Shown here: in pieces, positions 58,947 through 64,000 of the stretch
Position numbering within the stretch: the first letter of the stretch is position 1
Layout: every line of letters starts with the position of its first letter
DNA from: Hallerella sp963656065
GTDB taxonomy: Bacteria > Fibrobacterota > Fibrobacteria > Fibrobacterales > Fibrobacteraceae
Assembly: GCA_963656065.1 (NCBI GenBank)
Contig: CAVKGV010000008.1
Span: 1-64,000, forward strand
Reading direction: 5' to 3'
DNA length: 64,000 nt
Program-made: the position numbers and the translations under genes
Notes under the pieces: generated by a model
What the model was told of the DNA's origin: nothing
Databases searched by the model: none
Seen by the model: the letters and a program-made list of their open reading frames with translations, nothing else

Positions 58947-60586
58947 GGTGTTCCTTGGATAGAGTCGGATGTTTCTTGGTCGGAAACGATTGCCGTACCG
59001 GAAACGGGTTGCAGTACGAGCGTGTCGTTTCCCTTGACGAGCGTATCGGTCTTGCTTTCGACGCTGTCGCGGAAAGAATGAATTTCAAAAAGCTTTTCCG
59101 AATCGATTTCCCGGACTTTTCGGAATGTGTAGTAATCGTAGTGGAGCTTTATCGCGTTGTAGAGAAGTTCACCGATGCGGGAAGCTCCGGCGCGGGTGAA
59201 GTGGATGTAATCCGGCCCGCCGAGTGGAGGCTTTTCCTTGACCCAGGAAATCATGGCGTCCTTTCCTCCCATTACGCGGTACATGTCCCAGTAGGCGCAG
59301 CCGTTTTTCAGGGCGACTTCACGAATTTTTTCGACCGTCATTTCGAGGTTCGGGTAGCTGGTCCATTTCCCATTGATTTTCTTTGACATGTCTGCCGGAC
59401 CGATGAAGAGAATGTCCGCATCGGGGACGGCTTTCTGGAGCGCCTTGATCTGTCTTTCGAGCGTCTTTTCTACCCAGTCCAGGTTTGAACGGGTTACGCT
59501 GGGAACCAGATTTCCTCCGTATTCCATCAGGATGAGTTTTGCGTTAATCGTCTTGAGGGAGGCTCCGAGCAGCTCGTTGTCCATCTTGGTGAAAATGGTT
59601 CCCGAGCTTCCGCGCATCGCGACGTTATCGACTGCGACTCCCGATGTTCCGTCGAGAACGATCGTATAGAGAGAAGCCTTTCCCGAAACGGTCAGCGTGA
59701 CGGATTCTGTTTCGTGGAGAAGATCCCACGTATAGACGGAAAGTCCCGGGAGCGTTTCGACTGTTGGGTCTGTCGCGAGAAATTTCTGGCTGCGAGTTCT
59801 GTATTCCGGAACCGAATCGTTTTGTAGCGTATCGATGACCGCTGCCTTGTAGATGAGTTTTGTCTTGAGGTTCGCCTTGTTTGCGAGAAGACGGATTTTT
59901 TGGAATCTTCCGGCGTTCGGAAATTTTTTCTGGTGCAGGCTTTTCTTAAACGAAAAAGTAGCGTGTCCATTTAAATCGGTTGTCTGGGCGAGCGGTCCGT
60001 ATTTGTTGTTTGGCGCGTGTTCCTCTGCCGGTCCAAAGATACGGTGTCGCGCAAGGTTTCCGATGCTGTGGCTGTTGAATACAAACGAAGGAATGTCGGC
60101 GAGAGGCGGCACCATTCCCGGACCGGAACCGCCGAATAGCGATTGGAGCGCTTCGCGGAATGTCGCCGTGATGCGGTCTCCTTCGAGCTGGGAATCGCCG
60201 TAGTGGACGATGTGCACGACTTCGCCCGAATCGTTCGCCTGCAAAACTCGATCGAAAAATCTGTCGAACCAGGCTGGATTTCCGTCTGGAAAATCGAACC
60301 TTGTCGGACCGTTTTTGAAGAAGGATTCGTAAAAAACTAGCGAATCCGCGTATTCGGCGAATTGCCTTGCGTGCGTTTCTTCCAGCATTTTTTTGATATT
60401 CGCTTCGGGATCGGGCTTTGGTGCCTCGGAAAGGTCTTCTTTCGTCTCTTCGATCTTTTCCTTTAGCGAGGGAAAACGCAGGGTGAACGTCCCCACGGAA
60501 ATTCCTTCACTCGGGAATCCAAGCGAAAGAATGCCGAGAAGCGCGAAAATGGACAGGATAAGAAAAAGCGTGCGGAATGGCGTCAT
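58943..60586 (-). CDS. Membrane-anchored SGNH-hydrolase-like protein 2
   Basis: The 547-residue protein has an uncleaved-looking N-terminal helix (about 5-25), a charged linker rich in Glu and Lys, then an SGNH domain: VHIVHYGDSQLEGDRITATF (intact GDS), a late IHFTRAGASRIGELLYNA with the catalytic His, and a region LILMEYGGNLV in place of the usual GxND block. It is a paralogue of the next gene. It starts 6 bases after hisS on the same strand. A role in polysaccharide acetylation is inferred from the MBOAT partner. Confidence 0.83.
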   Translation of the reverse strand: MTPFRTLFLILSIFALLGILSLGFPSEGISVGTFTLRFPSLKEKIEETKEDLSEAPKPDPEANIKKMLEETHARQFAEYADSLVFYESFFKNGPTRFDFPDGNPAWFDRFFDRVLQANDSGEVVHIVHYGDSQLEGDRITATFREALQSLFGGSGPGMVPPLADIPSFVFNSHSIGNLARHRIFGPAEEHAPNNKYGPLAQTTDLNGHATFSFKKSLHQKKFPNAGRFQKIRLLANKANLKTKLIYKAAVIDTLQNDSVPEYRTRSQKFLATDPTVETLPGLSVYTWDLLHETESVTLTVSGKASLYTIVLDGTSGVAVDNVAMRGSSGTIFTKMDNELLGASLKTINAKLILMEYGGNLVPSVTRSNLDWVEKTLERQIKALQKAVPDADILFIGPADMSKKINGKWTSYPNLEMTVEKIREVALKNGCAYWDMYRVMGGKDAMISWVKEKPPLGGPDYIHFTRAGASRIGELLYNAIKLHYDYYTFRKVREIDSEKLFEIHSFRDSVESKTDTLVKGNDTLVLQPVSGTAIVSDQETSDSIQGTP

Positions 60587-60592
60587 CGGACG

Positions 60593-61882
60593 TCAGACCT
60601 TGATGCTTGCAATTTCTTCGAGAGAGCCTGCCCCGGAAGTTCCCGAGGAAAGGATCTTGTATTCGAATCCGCCTGCCGGAGCCTTTTCCCCATCGACATA
60701 GACGACTATTTTTGCGCCCTGGGAATTTGCCTGCTCCATCTGCTTTCCGAGCTTTGCCGGTGCGAGCGGATGGCTTACGGTGAAGCCCTGCTTGCGGAGC
60801 TCGTTTGCGACGGAGAAAATTTTGTCCATGTCGTTTGTAAAGCTTGCGACAAAGAAGTCAAGCGATTGCTTGGACGAGGGGAGCAGACCGCGTTCTTCGA
60901 GAAGGTTCGCGAGGACGACGTCTCCCATGCCGAATCCCACGCCGGGAACCTTTTGTCCGCCGAGCTTTTCGGTAAGGCTGTCATAACGTCCGCCGCCGGC
61001 GATGGCACGCATGGATTTTCCCTTGTCGAAAACTTCAAAGACGATGCCTGTGTAATAGGCGAGTCCGCGGACAATCGAAAGGTCGAGCGCGACCGACTTG
61101 GACGCCCCGGAATGTTCGAGCGTCTGGAAGAGTTTCCGGATTTCGTCAAGTGCTGCTTGGGAGGCTTCTCCCTGGATCTTCGACGCGACTTCTTCGATGC
61201 TTTTCGAATCCATCAGGCTGTCGAGCTTTTGTGTCTGTTCTTCGGAAAGGCCCGCTTCGGCGAGTTCCCGGTAAAAGTCGCTCTTTTCGATTTTTAGACG
61301 CCTGTCAAGAACCGGATAAACCTTTGCTGCATCGGCGATTCCGATTTCTTCGAGGAATGCGTTCAAAAGCTTTCGGCTGGATACCCCGATGCAGAAATCG
61401 TCCGCCTTGAGACCGAAGTCCTGGAGCATGGAAACGATGGCGGAGAGAAGGTCCGCTTCGGCGTAGATGCTTTCCGTTCCGATGATGTCGAGGTTCAGCT
61501 GGAAGAATTCGCGGAGCCGTCCTTTCTGGGCGCGTTCGTAGCGGAAAAGTCTCGGCATGCTGAACCACTTGAAAGGCTTTCGGAGTGAATTTCCCTTTTG
61601 GATGACCAGGCGGGCGAGCGTCGGCGTCATTTCGGGGCGCAGGGCGATATGGCGTCCGCCCTTGTCCATAAAGTCGTAGAGTTGGCTTACGATTTCCTCG
61701 CCGGATTTTCCCGTATAGAGTTCTAGGTGTTCGAACATCGGACCTTCGTATTCTTCGTATCCGAAACGGAGAGCGGCCTTGCGCCAGGTGTCGAAAATGT
61801 AATTCTGAATCCGCATGGATTCGGGGTAAAAATCGCGCGTTCCCTTAGGGAGCGGTGGCGTTTGCATTTTTGTTGTCGTCAT
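60593..61882 (-). CDS. hisS: Histidyl-tRNA synthetase
   Basis: The 429-residue class II synthetase charges tRNA-His. It has LPKGTRDFYPESMR (motif 1 lead), RPEMTPTLARLV, FRYERAQKGRLREFFQLNLD (motif 2), VRGLAYYTGIVFEVFD and GGGRYDSLTEKLGG (motif 3 region), and a C-terminal anticodon domain. The start is ATG 61882; Met6 is an alternative. TACCTTTG (complement of 61890-61897), 7 bases before the ATG, may be a -10 box. It heads the run into the O-acetylation genes. Confidence 0.96.
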   Translation of the reverse strand: MTTTKMQTPPLPKGTRDFYPESMRIQNYIFDTWRKAALRFGYEEYEGPMFEHLELYTGKSGEEIVSQLYDFMDKGGRHIALRPEMTPTLARLVIQKGNSLRKPFKWFSMPRLFRYERAQKGRLREFFQLNLDIIGTESIYAEADLLSAIVSMLQDFGLKADDFCIGVSSRKLLNAFLEEIGIADAAKVYPVLDRRLKIEKSDFYRELAEAGLSEEQTQKLDSLMDSKSIEEVASKIQGEASQAALDEIRKLFQTLEHSGASKSVALDLSIVRGLAYYTGIVFEVFDKGKSMRAIAGGGRYDSLTEKLGGQKVPGVGFGMGDVVLANLLEERGLLPSSKQSLDFFVASFTNDMDKIFSVANELRKQGFTVSHPLAPAKLGKQMEQANSQGAKIVVYVDGEKAPAGGFEYKILSSGTSGAGSLEEIASIKV

Positions 61883-61944
61883 ACGCAGGCAAAGGTAGTA
61901 AAAAGGGCGACAAAAACATTTTCATTTTCTATCTTTATCGGGTA

Positions 61945-62718
61945 ATGTTGAAAACTTCCCGCCCTGAAATTTTGCTCACGAACGACGACGGATTCGAAAG
62001 TCCGCAACTTTTGTCCTTGGCGACGGCACTTTCAAAAGTGGCAAGCGTCCATGTCGTTGCTCCCGAGACGGAGCAGAGCGGCGTTTCCCATGCGTTCAAG
62101 GGGTTTTTTGGACATGAACTTCGGCGGATTCCCGGAGACTATCCTTTCGACTTCCATTCGCTTTCCGGATCGCCTGCCGACTGCACAAAGATGGGACTTC
62201 GGAACCTCTATCTGGAATGTCCGATCGCCTGCGTGATTTCCGGTCCGAATGCGGGAGAGAATGCAGGGGTGTCGTCCCTCTATTCGGGAACGGTTGCCGG
62301 GGCCCGCGAGGCGGCTCTCTGGGGAAAGCCCGGAATTGCGCTTTCCCTCTGCGCAGGATTCTCCGAAAGGATGCTTGCCGAACTTTGCCGTTTTGCCGTT
62401 CAAGTTGTAGAGGAAAGACTTTACGAACGGATCGCGCCGCGGACCGTCTGGAACGTCAATTTTCCGCGGGAGGATCTTGAATTCCGGGGATACCGTGTCG
62501 CGCCGCAAAACCTTTCGATGTTCACGGACCATTACGAGGAAAGGGATGGCAAATATTTTCTCGAAGGTACAAAGCTGTCCGAACATTTTATCGAGGCTTC
62601 GGACGATGACCTGCTCGAACAGGGCTTTGCAACGGTAACGCCGATTACGATAGACCAGACGGCTCACGAAGAGCTTCGTCCTGTCGAGAAGGCTCTAGAA
62701 AAATTTTTAGCTAAGTAG
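61945..62718 (+). CDS. surE: 5'-nucleotidase SurE
   Basis: The protein has 257 residues from ATG 61945; the frame open further upstream lies in the hisS promoter side. It has EILLTNDDGFESPQL with the metal-binding Asp pair, APETEQSGVSHAF, LSGSPADCTKMGL, and ISGPNAGENAGVSSLYSGTVAGAREA. It hydrolyses nucleoside monophosphates. It is divergent from hisS by 62 bases and precedes gyrA by 17. Confidence 0.94.
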   Translation: MLKTSRPEILLTNDDGFESPQLLSLATALSKVASVHVVAPETEQSGVSHAFKGFFGHELRRIPGDYPFDFHSLSGSPADCTKMGLRNLYLECPIACVISGPNAGENAGVSSLYSGTVAGAREAALWGKPGIALSLCAGFSERMLAELCRFAVQVVEERLYERIAPRTVWNVNFPREDLEFRGYRVAPQNLSMFTDHYEERDGKYFLEGTKLSEHFIEASDDDLLEQGFATVTPITIDQTAHEELRPVEKALEKFLAK

Positions 62719-62735
62719 AAAAACGAAGGAATATC

Positions 62736-64000
62736 ATGGCAGAAAATATCAAATTGATTCCGGGAACCCATTACGACTCGCTGATCGAACGGGATATGCA
62801 GGACAGTTACCTGCGCTACTCGATGAGCGTTATCGTGGCGCGGGCTCTTCCGGATGTACGGGACGGTCTAAAACCGGTTCATCGGCGCGTCCTGTTTGGA
62901 ATGCACAAGCTCGGGCTGACGCCGGATCACAAAACGTTAAAGTCGGCAAATATCGTGGGAAAGGTGATGGGTGAATACCACCCCCATGGAGATTCCGCCA
63001 TCTATGATACGCTTGTTCGCATGGCGCAGGATTTTTCCCTGCGCTATCCTCTGGTTATCGGCAAGGGAAACTTTGGCTCCGTCGATGCGGATCCTCCGGC
63101 GGCGATGCGTTATACCGAAGCGAAGATGAGCAAGTTCGGCTCCATGATGCTGGAAGACCTGGACAAGGAAACCGTCGATATGGGGAAAACATACGACGAA
63201 GAGCGCGACGAGCCTCTGGTGCTTCCTTCCGCGTTTCCGAACCTGCTGGTGAACGGTTCTTCGGGTATTGCTGTCGGCATGGCGACGAACATTCCTCCGC
63301 ACAACTTGCGCGAAATTACGAATGCCATCCACGCCTATTGCGCAAACAACGATATCGCTCCCGAAGAGCTTTTGAACTATGTTTCCGGCCCGGATTTTCC
63401 GACGGGCGGCATCATCTGCGGCAAGGCGGGAATCCGCGAAGCGTACCTTACGGGCCGCGGAAAGATTCGTGTCCGCGGACGCGTTGAAATCGAGAAGGAC
63501 GCCAAAGGCCGCGAACGCCTGGTTGTCAGCGAAATTCCCTATATGGTGAACAAGGCGCTCCTCGTGAAGAACATCGCGGACTTGGTTCGTGACAAGCGAA
63601 TTGACGGGATCAGCGATATCCGTGATGAATCCGACAGGGACGGTATGCGGGTCGTGGTGGATATCAAGCGCGATTTCCAGGGCGATATTGTTTTAAATAA
63701 TTTGTACAAATATACGCAGCTCGAAGACACGTTTAGCGTCTATAGCCTTGCCTTGGTCAACCGGACTCAGCCGACGCTTTTGCCTTTGAAGGACATGATT
63801 CGCCATTATGTCGATCATCGTCTCGACGTGATTCTGCGCCGCACGCAATTTGAACTGAAAAAGGCTCTCGCCCGGATGCATATCCTGGAAGCCCTCCGAA
63901 TTGTCTGCGACAAGAACAATATCGATGAAGTCATTTCGATTATTAAGAATTCCGAAAGTACGGAAGACGCAAAACAGAAACTCGAAGCGAGATACTCGTT
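62736..64000 (+). CDS. gyrA: DNA gyrase subunit A, 5' part
   Basis: The frame from ATG 62736 is open to the window end, giving the first 421 residues of about 850. GyrA introduces negative supercoils with GyrB. It has DMQDSYLRYSMSVIVARALP, LKPVHRRVLFGM, and AAMRYTEAKMSKFG with catalytic Tyr126. The quinolone-determining region has Ser87 and Asp91 in HPHGDSAIYD, the residues of quinolone-sensitive enzymes. ParC is the alternative, but GKGNFGSVDADPPAAMRYTE fits GyrA better. AAGGA precedes the ATG. Confidence 0.93.
   Translation, partial: MAENIKLIPGTHYDSLIERDMQDSYLRYSMSVIVARALPDVRDGLKPVHRRVLFGMHKLGLTPDHKTLKSANIVGKVMGEYHPHGDSAIYDTLVRMAQDFSLRYPLVIGKGNFGSVDADPPAAMRYTEAKMSKFGSMMLEDLDKETVDMGKTYDEERDEPLVLPSAFPNLLVNGSSGIAVGMATNIPPHNLREITNAIHAYCANNDIAPEELLNYVSGPDFPTGGIICGKAGIREAYLTGRGKIRVRGRVEIEKDAKGRERLVVSEIPYMVNKALLVKNIADLVRDKRIDGISDIRDESDRDGMRVVVDIKRDFQGDIVLNNLYKYTQLEDTFSVYSLALVNRTQPTLLPLKDMIRHYVDHRLDVILRRTQFELKKALARMHILEALRIVCDKNNIDEVISIIKNSESTEDAKQKLEARYS

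Noticed and set aside
1..64000. CRISPR array, prophage, transposon or rRNA operon
   Set aside because: No spaced short repeats, integrase, transposase or rRNA signature was seen; the only strong tandem repeats lie inside the OmpA-family gene.

Overview
The window reads as a chromosomal stretch of a Fibrobacterota (Fibrobacter-like) gut or rumen bacterium. The main evidence is a pair of lipoproteins with the Fibrobacter succinogenes major paralogous (FISUMP, Fib_succ_major) domain. Supporting evidence is the set of lipoproteins with Ser-rich linkers right after the lipid-anchored Cys, a secreted GH11 xylanase with a C-terminal sorting-type domain, and a complete Tol-Pal cluster. No phage, integrase, insertion sequence, CRISPR array or rRNA was recognised. 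The end of the window cuts gyrA.

Layout. 1-14 kb is an accessory-looking surface block: a 3841-residue multidomain secreted protein whose lipase-like head has lost its nucleophile Ser, then FISUMP lipoprotein, LolA-like periplasmic protein, FISUMP lipoprotein. 14-22 kb is a tRNA-Ala(CGC) followed by a long minus-strand gene train (M23 peptidase, RNase D, tatA, tatC, a TatB-5-formyl-THF cyclo-ligase fusion, rlmB-type methyltransferase, SAM methyltransferase, ung). 22-27 kb is tolQ-tolR-tolA-tolB-pal-cpoB on the plus strand, divergent from a CBM9-like gene. 27-36 kb carries ddl, tsaB, rimI, a DUF218 protein, a lipoprotein/beta-barrel/lipoprotein trio, then three overlapping sugar-modification genes (ArnA-decarboxylase-like, GT2, SDR) and a large lipoprotein. 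36-46 kb carries hrpB, speA, a degenerate gene remnant, an rmlD-like reductase, ilvBH and radC. 46-50 kb is an OmpA-family protein with nine 48-residue Cys-containing calcium-type repeats, then a GATase. 50-55 kb has bioA-bioD, a MauE/DoxX-like membrane protein with a 54-residue companion, the GH11 xylanase, a nitroreductase and a UDG-superfamily glycosylase. 55-64 kb has an MBOAT plus two SGNH proteins in overlapping frames directly behind hisS, then surE and gyrA.

How the genes fit together. Much of the window serves the envelope: Tol-Pal for outer-membrane constriction, Tat export, an OmpA-type wall anchor, lipoproteins, probable polysaccharide O-acetylation and sugar-nucleotide chemistry, and large secreted proteins with C-terminal domains of the type used by type IX secretion. 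The most unusual items are the TatB/cyclo-ligase fusion, the giant pseudo-lipase, the G9 tract and mosaic pattern in the FISUMP pair, the Cys-containing repeat array of the OmpA protein, and recurring TAnnTTTG-like -10 boxes that sit so close to several starts that leaderless transcripts are possible.
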